64,000 bases of DNA, taken from the NCBI RefSeq assembly GCF_014633365.1, contig NC_068344.1:11857669-11921668 (forward strand), in the 5' to 3' direction. Of the stretch, positions 48,000 to 58,637 are shown piece after piece; within the stretch, counting starts at the first letter, position 1; the number at the start of each line of letters is the position of its first letter. Both the position numbers and the translations under genes were made by a program. A model generated the notes under the pieces. That model searched no databases. It worked only from the letters and a program-made list of their open reading frames with translations, and was not told where the DNA came from. The DNA comes from Diospyros lotus (Eukaryota; Streptophyta; Magnoliopsida; Ericales; Ebenaceae).

Positions 48000-48810
48000 A
48001 CAACATACCCATATACATGGACAGAGCCTAAGGATCCCCCTTCCCCAAACTCCACGAGCTTTAAAGATTCAAGCTGGGAGAGAACATAAAGGCATTCGTT
48101 AGGGCTTGGCTCCCCAGATCGAGACTTCTATATTCTACCTCCATAAAAGGATTTGGCTCCGGCTGCCAGAACAAGGGGTATTTCTCCTTACCTCCCTCGT
48201 CCAAGAAAAAACTAAGCTCTTTCTCATTCGAGCCTACCTTGAAAAAGCCATCCTTAAAATGTTTGGGAGACGTGGTAAAGGCCTTCAGCACTGATTTCCT
48301 CGTACGTCTAGTCAGAGAAATCCAACCACCCCGGTAGACCCCTTTCTAGTGATAGTAGTGGAAGAGGACCACCTTGGTAGGTTTGCAGCCGAGAAACTCG
48401 ACTGGCACTTTGAAGCCACGGATAAAGCCCCAATTGTTTGGGTGCAACTATGTCGGGGCAACATTCATCGCCTCCAAAACCAAACCCTAAAACTTGATCA
48501 GAGGAAGTCGTACCCGTAGCCTCATAAACAACACCTCGTACATATACAAAAACCCAGAATCCGGGGCTAAATGACAAACACACTCCTCTCTGCCATAGAG
48601 GCGGTTAGCAAACTTTTCCTCCCGAGTCTTTCTTTCCGCATCCTTCCCCTTCCCGCTCCAAGAGGCAATCTTCTCTCTCACCAGCCCCCAAAGATGAATC
48701 GGTAGAAAACTTCGACACAATCCAAGCAACCTCCTCGTTTACCCAATCATACGCGCGAATAAATCTCGAAGTGAAGATCACCATTGACAAGCAGACTAGC
48801 AAGCCACACT
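48000..48810 (-). pseudogene. Remnant of the Tat-lineage antisense ORF, conserved N-terminal domain
   Basis: Minus-strand frame with FLYMYEVLFMRLRVRLPL (about 48492-48548), EAMNVAPT-LHPNNWGFIRGFKV (48400-48470), VLFHYYH, WISLTRR, then KHFKDGFFKVGSNE and KYPLFWQPEPNPF (48140-48260). This matches a domain recurrent in plant proteins encoded antisense between pol and the 3' LTR of Tat elements (pattern ...RLPL...QLHPNSWGFIRGFE...FKDRFFRV...PLYW). Three in-frame TAG stops (48487-48489, 48448-48450, 48346-48348) all sit where a Gln codon is likely. Function is unknown. Confidence 0.75.
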
Positions 48811-49183
48811 TGACTCAATCAAACGTCAAAAATAAGGATAAGATGACTGATTCAAGAGCGAACATAAGGGTTATGCACGCATAAGGGCGATGCATATAAA
48901 TAGGCATCGCATGAGGCGCCCAACGGATGATCGATAGCCAATGAGGTCCCGCAATGCGTCCCACAATGAGCTCCTTAACGGGCCTGCCCCCCTCAGGCGG
49001 GGGGCCACTACATGCCTATAGGCGATGCCTCACACCCTCAGATAGACGCCTTGATTCCCGGAACTCACATATCCTCACACAATCAAATAAAGGCACTAAA
49101 ACAGAAACCCAAAAATCAAACCACTGAATCCCTCGAAGGAATGATAGCTCGGCCCTTCCCTACAGATTTAAACCCTGGGCATG
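48811..49183 (+). other. Tat-derived spacer with a TATA-like site, up to the Athila insertion
   Basis: No gene. CATATAAATAGGC at 48892-48904 resembles a plus-strand TATA box. A GC-rich palindromic stretch CCCCCCTCAGGCGGGGGG lies at about 48988-49005. It ends with GCATG, the Athila TSD. Confidence 0.4.
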
Positions 49184-50368
49184 TGATAGCATGCATATTT
49201 ATACCATATTTTGGCATTTCACCTCATTCTTATTAGGCCATTTGAAGCAATTTTTGCTGATATTTCATTGTTTCTATTTTATTATGCTTCAAATTGTCCT
49301 TACCTCTACTCTATGAATCCAGGCTTTAGGGATTATTGGATGGGCTAGAGCTTTGGCTCAACTAAAGGAGCTTGGGCCTACTAAAGGAGCTTGGGCCTAC
49401 TTTCAAGGAGCTTGGGCCTACAATCAAAGGAGCAGACTTGGTCTCACTTGTTTTCTGTTGGGCTAGGCCCAACCCTAGCCTCCCTAGCCTTTCCTTTCTT
49501 GGCCATGTATTTAAGGCCTCTTAGCATTAATTTTCAGAGGATGATCATATAGATAGAGAGGAGAACATAGAGAGGATTCTGCCCGTTTTTGTTGTTGTAG
49601 CACTTTCCTGTTTTATTTACATCTTTTGTTCCATTTTGTTTTCCTTTCTGTAATGATAGGCTAGAACACTTTGTAACCGGTTGTGTGTCTTGAATCCATG
49701 TGGAATTTGAGTCCCGGATGAGCTACAAGAATCTGGTTTGTTGTTTGTTTCTTATTCATTTCTATTTGGTTTAGTTTGAGCAGATTTGTGAATGCATGGA
49801 GTTCATGGCAGGTTTGTATGAACTTGCATGGTTTCACTTTCTGTTAAATGCTTAAGAGAACAGAATGTTATAGCCGGTTGGTATAACATCTCGGAAATGA
49901 ATATTGTGTGCTTGAACGGTTGTTCTTGCATAGGTCCGGATAGGTTGAATAGAGAGTGAATGGTTGCATTTTGTTTGCAAGAGATTTCTGCATTCATTTT
50001 GTTATTTCCAATCATTCTAATCCTTGGACGGTTGTTGGGGATGCTTTGAGTTTGTTTTCCGGAGATCAAAGCATCTAGCAAACCAAGATATATAGAGTGG
50101 ACAAGGAAGATTTCACATGGGAGACAAATACACAGCCGGTTGCACTCCTCTTATTGATTTTTCATCCATCTTCATCTTTCTGTTTTGCCAATTAGTTTTC
50201 TGTCAAAACCCCCCCCAAACAAACTGTTATTGGTTATGTTGGTTCTCCTTTGTTGGTAGAAGAAAGTGAGGCTCCTTGTGAGAGATGACCTAGGGTGCAC
50301 TTTGCTGCAAACTAGAGAAGAGATGCAAACATAGATCTCTATTTCTGGAGCGGTTCGATAGCCGGCCA
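49184..50368 (+). mobile_element. 5' LTR of the Athila element
   Basis: Begins TGATAGCATGCATATTT and ends TAGCCGGCCA. A TATA-like TATTTAAGG lies at 49508-49516. Three direct copies of AAGGAGCTTGGGCCTAC lie at 49365-49422. Compared with the 3' LTR it lacks 17 bases next to CTTAC (49299-49303). Confidence 0.97.
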
Positions 50369-50374
50369 GAAATT

Positions 50375-50392
50375 TGGCGCCGTTGCCGGGGA
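50375..50392 (+). promoter_or_regulatory. Primer-binding site, tRNA-Asp type
   Basis: TGGCGCCGTTGCCGGGGA lies six bases after the 5' LTR. This is the PBS known from Athila-group elements, complementary to the 3' end of tRNA-Asp(GTC). It is undamaged. Confidence 0.93.
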
Positions 50393-51700
50393 GCCAAGTT
50401 TTTTTCTTCTAAAAACATAGAGGACCGACCCTATTTTATGTTTGTTTTGTTTTCTTGTTTGAGTGTTTTTGTTTGTTTTGTGTTCTTGGTGAAAAGGCTA
50501 TCAGTTGTTGAGAAGGTTATCAGTTTGGTGTTCTTGGTGAAAAGTTATTCTGTTCTTGAGATAAACTGATAGCAAGCAGCAACAGAGAAGCCTCATTTGC
50601 CTTTTCGATCTTCTTTTTGTTTGTGTGTATTTCCTTTTATGTTTTCTCATTTTTGGAATCATTTTTGAACCAAGAAGTGGCTGTTGGAGAGGGCTGCACA
50701 ACCTGAACAACTGAAAAAGCAACCCTGCAGCAACTGAAAAAGCAAAGCACCTGCAGTCCTTCTCTGATTTTTCAGTATCACACCTTGTTTGTGTCCTTCT
50801 CTTCTCTGGTCTTCATGTGCTCTGATAGGCTCTGAAAAGCAAGCTCACACAGCAAGTAGACAAGCCTGCAGCAGATCAGGAGAGCATAACCATTTTTAGA
50901 ATGCTCTGAATCCTACTTTTCTGCCTCTGACAGCAGATCACCTGACCAAGAGGATATTCCATTTTTCTTTCTCACATTTTTCTTTTATTTTCTCTTTTAA
51001 CACTCCATTCAACGTTGTCTTTACCTTCCACACTAATCTCCCTTTTTGTTTGGCAGATAGGAATCAGCAGCTGCAACCAAAAGAAAGCAACCAGCAGCAG
51101 CCTTCCATTCAGCAGCGGTTTTGACAACCTTCATGACAGATAGCATTATTTAAGGATTGAGCTCGAGATACCGGTGCTATCCTCTTCCTTTCTCATCCCT
51201 ACTTGATATTCTTTCAAGTCCATATGCTTTCCTTGATGTTTTATTGCATATAGAGTGGTTTCTAAGGCAAAATAGGAGTAGGTTTTGAGGGAAAAAAATC
51301 AGTTTCCCGGTTACTGTTCATAGCTTTTCACTTGTTCCGATTGAGCTGATTTTTGGTGTCCAAAGAAATGGGGGTGTGGGGATCAATAGTCACAGCTTGG
51401 CCGTGAGAAGAGCCTTTTTTGGCCAAATTCCAACGTTTAGACCACTTTTTGGGCCATTTTGTGTTTCTCAGTGGCTAATTTGGTGTGGTTTTTAGTGTTT
51501 TTAGGTCCCTCAGTGTTTTTGTGTTGAAATTTTGTGAAAAATTGCATAAAAAAATCGTCTAAGGGCTTATTGTTTGACCTGTTTTTGTGTTTGTGGTTTT
51601 TAGTGTTTTTGTTTTTGCTTGTGTGTTTTTTGTTTGTGTTTCTGTGTTCTTGGTATGCATAGGCCATTTTGTGTGCTGTTTTTGTGCTGATCTCTAGTGC
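50393..51700 (+). other. Athila 5' untranslated leader
   Basis: 1.3 kb without a conserved frame. Direct repeats occur at 50482-50545 (TTCTTGGTGAAAAG twice, with TATCAGTT nearby) and at 50705-50745 (two copies of a CAACTGAAAAAGCAA unit). Long T/G-rich phrases with GTGTTTTTG lie at 51480-51650. Confidence 0.7.
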
Positions 51701-54700
51701 ATGACCAGGTCATCTAAGAAAACATTACTTGACTTGGATCTTGAATTAGAGAACACTCTTAGAAGGCAAGCTAGAGAGCTTAAGTCTCGGGATAGGATTG
51801 ACCCTAATAGTGTGTCTAACACTTCATCTGAACCTATTCCAGCATTCATCAATATGGCAGATAATGGTAATGGAGATAATGCAAACAATGCAAATAATGG
51901 AAATAATGGTAATGGCAATAATGGAAATCATGGAAATAATGCAAATCATGGTCATTTGGATGGTAGAACTATTAGAGAGCTGGCTGCACCTGATGTGCAT
52001 TACCAGCCCCTATGTATTCAATACCCACAGCTAGATGCCAACTTCGAACTTAAGTCTGGACTGATCCATTTGTTGCCCAAGTTTCATGGCCTTGCAGGAG
52101 AGGATCCACACAAGCATCTGAAAGAGTTTCATGTGGTTTGCTCAACCATGCGGCCACAAGGAGTAGATGAAGAGCAGATCAAGCTGAGAGCCTTCCCATT
52201 CTCACTTGATGGATCAGCCAAAGATTGGCTCTACTACCTGCCACCAGCTGCTATCACCAGCTGGGATGGATTGAAGAGGATCTTCCTGGAAAAATTCTTT
52301 CCAGCCTCCAGAACAGCATCAATAAGGAAGGAAATTTGTGGTATAAGGCAGATGAGTGGTGAGACTCTACATGAGTATTGGGAGAGGTTCAAGAAGTTGT
52401 GTTCCAGCTGCCCTCACCATCAGATAAGTGACCAACTCCTAATTCAATATCTCTATGAAGGTTTAATCCCCATGGACAGGTACTTGGTAGATGCTGCAAG
52501 TGGAGGAGCCTTGGCAGAGAAGACCCCAGCAGCTGCACAAGAACTGATATCAAAGATGGCACAAAATGCCCAGCAGTTTGGCACCAGAATTAACACTCCT
52601 ACAAAAGCCATAAATGAAGTCAATGTGGCTGCCACTATGGACCAGCAAAGGATGGAAAACAAGCTTGAGGAATTGGCTTCCATGGTCAGGCAGTTGGCAT
52701 TAGAGAGAAAGCAACAGCAGCTTTGTGGCATTTGCTCCTTGCCATCCCATACAACAGACCAATGCCCACAGTTGCAAGAAAATAATGAGACATGTGCAGG
52801 CATTTTTCCTGGAAGACCATTCCAGCACCAGCAGCATAGCCAACCACAACCTTCCAATAGGTATGACCCATACTCAGCCACCTACAATCCAGGTTGGAGA
52901 GACCATCCGAACCTCAGATATGGCAACCCTTCCAATCAACATGTGCACCAACAGCAGCCATACCAGAATCAACCATTTCAGCAGAGGTTCCATCCTTCAA
53001 GCAACCATGCTCCACCACCAAGGCAGAATCAAGCCATGCAACAAGCACCACCATTACCCAAGTCAGAACCTACCTTAGATGATCTTGTCAAACAACTAGC
53101 AGCCAATACACTCCAATTCCAACAGAAAACAGAAACCACCATTCAAAATTTGGAGACCCAAATAGGCCAGCTAGCCACAAACATCAATGAGTTAAGGAGT
53201 CAAGGTTCGGGGCAGCTTCCTTCACAACCAGTTGCCAATCCAAGGGGTAATGTTAGTGCCATCATGCTTCGAAGTGGAAAAGAAGTGATCACCCCAACCC
53301 CTCCACCATCATCAAACATGGAGCAACATGTAGAGGAGCAGAATGTAGAGGGTAGCAAAGAGCAGCAACCTTCCTCAGTCCAAGAAGCCAAGCAGCCAAA
53401 CTCCAGCTATCAAGAACAAGGAGAGTCTTCCAACATCCAGCCCCTACCATTCCCACATCGAGCAACACAAAACAAGAAAAGAGCAGAAGCCGAAGTGGAT
53501 AAAGAGATTCTGGAAACATTCCAGAAAGTTGAAGTCAACATTCCCCTCCTTGAAGCCATTAGACAGATCCCCAAGTATGCAAAATTTCTCAAGGATTTGT
53601 GTACTCACAAGAGGAAGCTTATGGGGAATGAGAAGATCAACCTTGGGAGAAATGTCTCTGCCCTTATCCAACCTGCCATGCCAGCAAAGTGTAAAGATCC
53701 AGGGATGTTCTCCATTCCTTGTACTATAGGAGACATGCAATTTAGCAATGCTTTACTAGATTTAGGTGCATCCATTAATGTCATGCCTAACTCTATTTAT
53801 GCTTCATTGCAGTGTGGTCCTTTGAAGCCAACAGGAGTGGTTGTCCAACTAGCCAATAGAAGTACTGCACACCCCACTGGAGTCCTAGAAGATGTGCTGG
53901 TTAAGGTTAAGGATTTAATCTTTCCAGCAGACTTTTATGTTTTGAATATGGAAGATAACAGCACACTTGAGCATGCACCCTTGATCCTAGGGAGACCATT
54001 CTTAAAAACTGCTAGAACTATTATCAATGTGCATGAGGGTACACTTTCCATGGAATTTGCTGGTAACACAATTAACTTCAAGATACTTGATGCCATGAAA
54101 TTCCCTGCCGAGGATCATTCCACTTTTCAAGTAAATAGAGTTGACCTGTTAGTGAATGAAGCATGTTCTGAGTCTTCTGATTTAATTGATGAATTCCCCA
54201 CTGTGCATGAGTTCCCATATACGATTAATTGCACTAATTGTAGTGATGAAGAGAGTCAATGTGCTGCATGCTTAGAGATTGCTGAATTTTTGCATAGACA
54301 TGAGTCTGATTTTGATGCTAACATTTCCCAAGTGGGAGATAGTGCTGCTAACCTTGTTGAGCAGGTTGATAGTGCCTTGGAGTTAGAGTTCCAGTCAAAT
54401 AGGTCAGCCCCCTCTTTGCAGCAGCCACCCACCATTCAGTGCAAGCCTTTGCCTCAGCACCTCAAGTATGCATTCTTGGAGAAAGATGAGAAGCTGCCAG
54501 TCATCATTGCAAACAACTTGCAGCCTGACCAAGAGAGAAAGTTGCTGGATGTGCTGAAAAATAATAAGAAAGCAATTGGGTGGACTTTAGCGGACATAAC
54601 TGGAATCAGCCCATCTGTTTGCATGCACCGTATCTTATTGGAGGAAGGAGCAAAACCAGCAAGGCAGCCTCAAAGAAGACTTAACCCAACCATCCTTGAT

Positions 54701-57346
54701 GTGGTAAAACAGGAGGTAAGTAAATTACTTGCAGCCGGTATTATTTACCCTATTTCTGACAGCAAGTGGGTGAGTCCCGTGCAGGTTGTTCCAAAAAAGA
54801 CGGGCATCACGGTGGTCCCAAATGAGCACAATGAGCTCATCCCCATGAGAGTGCAGAACAGTTGGAGAGTCTGCATTGATTATAGAAAGCTGAACCAAGC
54901 AACCAGAAAAGATCATTTCCCCCTCCCATTCATTGATCAGATGTTGGAGAGGTTGGCTGGTAAGTCACACTATTGTTTCCTTGACGGTTTTTCCGGGTAC
55001 TTTCAGATTTGCATAGCCCCAGAGGATCAAGAGAAGACCACCTTCACCTGCCCCTTTGGCACATTCGCTTATAGAAGAATGCCTTTCGGTCTATGTAATG
55101 CTCCAGGTACCTTTCAGCGATGCATGGTAAGTATATTTTCAGATTTTATAGAGCATTGCATGGAAGTGTTTATGGATGATTTTTCAGTTTATGGTACTTC
55201 TTTTGATGATTGCTTGGTTAGCTTGGGTAGAGTCCTAGAGAGATGCATTGAAAAGAACCTTGTTTTAAATTTCGAAAAATGTCATTTCATGGTAGAACAA
55301 GGAATTGTTTTAGGGCATGTTCTATCTAAGAAGGGTATAGAAGTGGATCGGTCTAAGGTTGATGTTATTGCTTCATTGCCTTACCCCACCTCTGTGAAGG
55401 AGGTGCGTTCTTTCCTTGGCCATGCAGGATTTTACAGGAGATTCATCAAGGATTTCAGCAAGATTGCACTTCCACTTTCCCACCTTCTCCAGAAAGAAGT
55501 GACCTTCCACTTTGATGAGCAGTGCAAGCGAGCATTCGAGGAACTGAAGAGTCGATTGATTTCTCCACCCATCATACAGCCACCCGACTGGGAGTTGCCC
55601 TTCGAGCTGATGTGCGACGCCTCCAACTTTGCAGTGGGCGCCGTCCTTTCACAGCGTGTGGAGAAGAAGTCACATGTCATTGCCTATGCCTCGCGCACCT
55701 TGGATGCTGCTCAAGCAAACTACACCACGACTGAGAAGGAGCTTTTAGCTATTGTGTTTGCTTTAGATAAATTTCGCTCCTATCTTCTGGGTTCTAATGT
55801 TGTCGTGTTTTCTGACCATGCAGCCTTGAAATACCTATTGAAGAAGCCCGATGCTAAGCCCAGGTTGATACGGTGGATGCTCCTACTTCAAGAGTTCAAT
55901 GTGGAGATAAAAGATAAGAGTGGGGCCGAGAACCTAGTAGCTGATCATTTGAGCAGGGTCCCTCCTTCTTCAGATTCCACAGTCATGGACTCCCAGCCTA
56001 TCAGGGATGATTTCCCAGATGAGTTATTATACCACATTCATGGTGTTGAGCCCTGGTATGCTGATTTAGTCAATTATTTAGTTGCTTCTGAATTACCTGC
56101 ATATTTTAAGAAGGAACAGCTAAATAAATTTAAGAGTCAGGCTCGGTATTATGTGTGGGATGATCCCTATCTGTGGCGCATGTGTAGTGACCAGGTCATT
56201 AGGAGATGTGTTCCTAACCATGAGTTTGCATCTGTCTTAAATTTTTGTCACACACTTGCATGTGGTGGTCACTTTGGTCCCCAACGTACAGCTAGGAAAG
56301 TCCTAGATTCTGGATTATATTGGCCTTCTCTCTTTAAGGATTCATATGAGTTCTGTCAGAATTGCACACGTTGCCAACACACAGGCACTATATCACGTAG
56401 GAATGAAATGCCTCAACAACCCTTATTGTTTTGTGAAATCTTCGATGTTTGGGGTATTAACTTCATGGGTCCATTTCCTGTGTCATTTGGTTATGTGTAC
56501 ATTCTGTTAGCTGTGGATTATGTTTCAAAGTGGGTGGAAGCTAAAGCCACCAGGACTGATGATGCTTCTGTGGTTGCAGATTTTGTTCGTTCTAACATCT
56601 TTTGTAGGTTTGGCATACCCAGGGCCATCATCAGTGACCAAGGATCCCACTTTTGCAATAGAAAGATGGACACCCTACTTCGTAAGTATGGGGTAATACA
56701 CAAAGTGGCGACTCCTTATCATCCACAGACTAATGGGCAAGCTGAAGTCTCAAATAGGGAGATCAAGCAGATTTTGGAGAAGACTGTCCAGCCCAATAGG
56801 AAAGACTGGAGCACGAGATTAGAAGATGCACTTTGGGCCTACCGCACGGCCTACAAAACCCCCATCGGCATGTCCCCTTATAGGTTGGTTTTTGGAAAAG
56901 CGTGTCACTTGCCGGTGGAGGTGGAGCATAAGGCATATTGGGCGGTGAAGCAATGCAATATGGACATCAGTCAATCGGGGTCCCAAAGAAAGCTCCAACT
57001 TCAAGAGCTTGAGGAGATTAGGATGGACGCATATGAGAACTCACGCATCTACAAGGAGAAGACCAAGGCTGTGCATGACAAGCTTATTGTGAAGAAGACA
57101 TTCGAAGTTGGCCAGAAAGTTCTGCTATACAATTCCCGTCTCAAGTTGATGCCCGGTAAGTTACGTTCTCGTTGGACTGGTCCTTTCATAGTTATTCATG
57201 TTTTTCCCTTTGGTGCAGTTGCAATCAAGGACGAGTCCAATGCAAAGCAATTCACAGTGAACGGGCAGCGGCTTAAGCCATTCTACGAGAGCTTTCAGGA
57301 GCATATTGTGGAGGAGCTGCATCTCCTCAACGCCACCTACATTTGA
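51701..57346 (+). CDS. gag-pol: Athila Gag-Pol polyprotein (1,881 aa), integrase catalytic Asp changed to Asn
   Basis: One open frame for capsid, protease, reverse transcriptase, RNase H and integrase of a Ty3/gypsy element. Gag core lies at about residues 90-290 ([31 protein letters not shown]), a CX2CX4HX4C zinc knuckle at 342-355 ([14 protein letters not shown]), a Gln/Pro/Asn-rich linker to about 480, and protease with DLGAS at 687-691. RT spans about 985-1240 with LDGFSGY and the active site FMDD (1157-1160). RNase H follows from about 1295 (CDASNF, Asp 1306; SDHAAL). Integrase has the zinc-binding residues H1517, H1524, C1552, C1555 and D1646 and E1682 exactly 35 residues apart. The first catalytic position reads GINFMGP (Asn 1587) where GIDFMGP is expected. 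ATG 51701 is the first in-frame start and gives a normal Gag length. Gag and Pol are in one frame, with no frameshift. Confidence 0.97.
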   Translation: MTRSSKKTLLDLDLELENTLRRQARELKSRDRIDPNSVSNTSSEPIPAFINMADNGNGDNANNANNGNNGNGNNGNHGNNANHGHLDGRTIRELAAPDVHYQPLCIQYPQLDANFELKSGLIHLLPKFHGLAGEDPHKHLKEFHVVCSTMRPQGVDEEQIKLRAFPFSLDGSAKDWLYYLPPAAITSWDGLKRIFLEKFFPASRTASIRKEICGIRQMSGETLHEYWERFKKLCSSCPHHQISDQLLIQYLYEGLIPMDRYLVDAASGGALAEKTPAAAQELISKMAQNAQQFGTRINTPTKAINEVNVAATMDQQRMENKLEELASMVRQLALERKQQQLCGICSLPSHTTDQCPQLQENNETCAGIFPGRPFQHQQHSQPQPSNRYDPYSATYNPGWRDHPNLRYGNPSNQHVHQQQPYQNQPFQQRFHPSSNHAPPPRQNQAMQQAPPLPKSEPTLDDLVKQLAANTLQFQQKTETTIQNLETQIGQLATNINELRSQGSGQLPSQPVANPRGNVSAIMLRSGKEVITPTPPPSSNMEQHVEEQNVEGSKEQQPSSVQEAKQPNSSYQEQGESSNIQPLPFPHRATQNKKRAEAEVDKEILETFQKVEVNIPLLEAIRQIPKYAKFLKDLCTHKRKLMGNEKINLGRNVSALIQPAMPAKCKDPGMFSIPCTIGDMQFSNALLDLGASINVMPNSIYASLQCGPLKPTGVVVQLANRSTAHPTGVLEDVLVKVKDLIFPADFYVLNMEDNSTLEHAPLILGRPFLKTARTIINVHEGTLSMEFAGNTINFKILDAMKFPAEDHSTFQVNRVDLLVNEACSESSDLIDEFPTVHEFPYTINCTNCSDEESQCAACLEIAEFLHRHESDFDANISQVGDSAANLVEQVDSALELEFQSNRSAPSLQQPPTIQCKPLPQHLKYAFLEKDEKLPVIIANNLQPDQERKLLDVLKNNKKAIGWTLADITGISPSVCMHRILLEEGAKPARQPQRRLNPTILDVVKQEVSKLLAAGIIYPISDSKWVSPVQVVPKKTGITVVPNEHNELIPMRVQNSWRVCIDYRKLNQATRKDHFPLPFIDQMLERLAGKSHYCFLDGFSGYFQICIAPEDQEKTTFTCPFGTFAYRRMPFGLCNAPGTFQRCMVSIFSDFIEHCMEVFMDDFSVYGTSFDDCLVSLGRVLERCIEKNLVLNFEKCHFMVEQGIVLGHVLSKKGIEVDRSKVDVIASLPYPTSVKEVRSFLGHAGFYRRFIKDFSKIALPLSHLLQKEVTFHFDEQCKRAFEELKSRLISPPIIQPPDWELPFELMCDASNFAVGAVLSQRVEKKSHVIAYASRTLDAAQANYTTTEKELLAIVFALDKFRSYLLGSNVVVFSDHAALKYLLKKPDAKPRLIRWMLLLQEFNVEIKDKSGAENLVADHLSRVPPSSDSTVMDSQPIRDDFPDELLYHIHGVEPWYADLVNYLVASELPAYFKKEQLNKFKSQARYYVWDDPYLWRMCSDQVIRRCVPNHEFASVLNFCHTLACGGHFGPQRTARKVLDSGLYWPSLFKDSYEFCQNCTRCQHTGTISRRNEMPQQPLLFCEIFDVWGINFMGPFPVSFGYVYILLAVDYVSKWVEAKATRTDDASVVADFVRSNIFCRFGIPRAIISDQGSHFCNRKMDTLLRKYGVIHKVATPYHPQTNGQAEVSNREIKQILEKTVQPNRKDWSTRLEDALWAYRTAYKTPIGMSPYRLVFGKACHLPVEVEHKAYWAVKQCNMDISQSGSQRKLQLQELEEIRMDAYENSRIYKEKTKAVHDKLIVKKTFEVGQKVLLYNSRLKLMPGKLRSRWTGPFIVIHVFPFGAVAIKDESNAKQFTVNGQRLKPFYESFQEHIVEELHLLNATYI

Positions 57347-57415
57347 TACATCAGGCTGTTTCTCTCTCCCTAGTATTTTACATTTACTTGTCTTATTCTT
57401 GATTGGAATTGCATG

Positions 57416-57437
57416 TTTACATTGAGGGCAATGTAAA
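57416..57437 (+). promoter_or_regulatory. Perfect 9-bp hairpin downstream of pol
   Basis: TTTACATTG and CAATGTAAA are exact inverted complements separated by AGGG. It lies 70 bases after the pol stop and 10 bases before a polypurine run. Similar ACATTG...CAATGT wording is familiar from the same place in other plant Ty3 elements; its role is unknown. Confidence 0.8.
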
Positions 57438-57447
57438 GTCTAAGTGT

Positions 57448-57456
57448 GGGGGGAGG
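57448..57456 (+). promoter_or_regulatory. Internal polypurine tract-like run
   Basis: GGGGGGAGG preceded by AAAGTCTAAGTGT. The true PPT at 58630 is preceded by AAAGTCTAAGTAT, so the run and its upstream context are duplicated. It could serve as a second plus-strand primer. Confidence 0.65.
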
Positions 57457-58629
57457 CAGCATTCTTATTTTGGGAATTGCATGTTTACATTTAGTTGAGT
57501 TTGTTTTGCGTGGAAATGCAAGTTAAGCAATTAAGTCTAAAAGAACCCATCATGATTAGAACTTCAATCTTATCTTCCTTAATTTCGAGTGACTTGGCAA
57601 TGAGTTTGATTTGATAGATTGATTGGGTAGTCTACAGCCGTGAGGATTTTGAGCCTATTGTCTTTCTTGTGTGTGCATTCACCTATCATGATCTCCACTC
57701 TAGAACTTGTTTTGATTCTTGGTTGAGGCTATATTTGTTCATGCATGACTCAAACATGATTAAGGCATTCTTTCTTGTCCCCATTTAGCCATTTTGTTAT
57801 ACAAAAAAAAAAAAAAAAAAAAATCAATCAATCCCTTTCGCTTGCCACTTAGAGCCATCAGTTTTACCCTTCATTCTCATACACCCTTTTTGGACCTTCC
57901 AACCTTAGGAAGAGGAATAGTAAGTGCATTCTAGTGAGAGAGATTGAATTCATCGAGCAAGTCATAAGGCCAAAGGCCATTTGCATCCATGAAAAAGAAA
58001 AAGAAAAGCAAGAAAAGGATAGAAGGGTGAGAAGGAGCGTAAAACGCACTCACCTCTTTCGAAAAAAAAAAAAAAAAAAAAAATTGATGAAAAAAAAAGA
58101 AAGCAAGTTGAGACAGAGCGTAAAACGCACTCAACCGAATAAAGATGCAATGTTCTTCATAATGCTTGGAAATTCTATCTCTTGATCTTAGAGTTGCATG
58201 AAATGTTTTCTCGACCTAAGGCATGTTTTCCTTCATTGTTGTCTTTCCATTTCTTTCTTCCCCACATTACAACCCTGAATAAGTCCTTTTGATTTGTGGC
58301 ATGCATTTGACATGGATAGTGGAGATTGAGAAGATAAACAAGCTTATGGTAGTGGAATTGTGATTGGGTGAATTTGAGCGAAACAGTCACCACCACCTCT
58401 TGAGAGATTTTTGAGCATACACTTGTCCTGTGAGAGGCTTCTACTTTTGATTTGTCTTATTGGATGAATTGCCATGTCACTTGTTTTCTTGGAAGTAGAG
58501 GAAAGATGATCTTTGAATGATGAATTCTTGAAGACTTGCCTACCTTGCATCTAATTTGTGTTTTTCCACATTTCTATTCTTGAGTCATAGAGTCTAGTGT
58601 TTTGCCCAGGAGTGCAAAAGTCTAAGTAT

Positions 58630-58637
58630 GGGGGAAT
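58630..58637 (+). promoter_or_regulatory. Polypurine tract of the Athila element
   Basis: GGGGGAAT lies immediately before the 3' LTR (58638), the position where plus-strand DNA synthesis is primed. Confidence 0.88.

Larger units (their letters stand above)
57347..58629 (+). other. Athila region between pol and PPT, no env-like ORF
   Basis: Many Athila elements carry an env-like frame here; this one has no frame longer than ~85 codons. It holds a hairpin and second polypurine run (57416-57456), an A run of ~20 (57803-57822), and two copies of GAGCGTAAAACGCACTCA (58035-58052 and 58116-58133) on either side of a second A-rich run (about 58061-58098). Confidence 0.85.

Noticed and set aside
48887..48906. 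TATA-like CATATAAATAGGC as a host promoter
   Set aside because: Isolated motif in Tat-derived sequence with no downstream gene; listed only as a TATA-like site.
49803..50081. 92-codon minus-strand frame, repeated at 59274-59552
   Set aside because: Identical because it lies in both LTRs of the Athila element. No family similarity; antisense to the LTR.
57347..58629. Env-like gene of the Athila element
   Set aside because: No frame longer than about 85 codons, no signal peptide or transmembrane pattern, and poly(A)-like runs interrupt the region.
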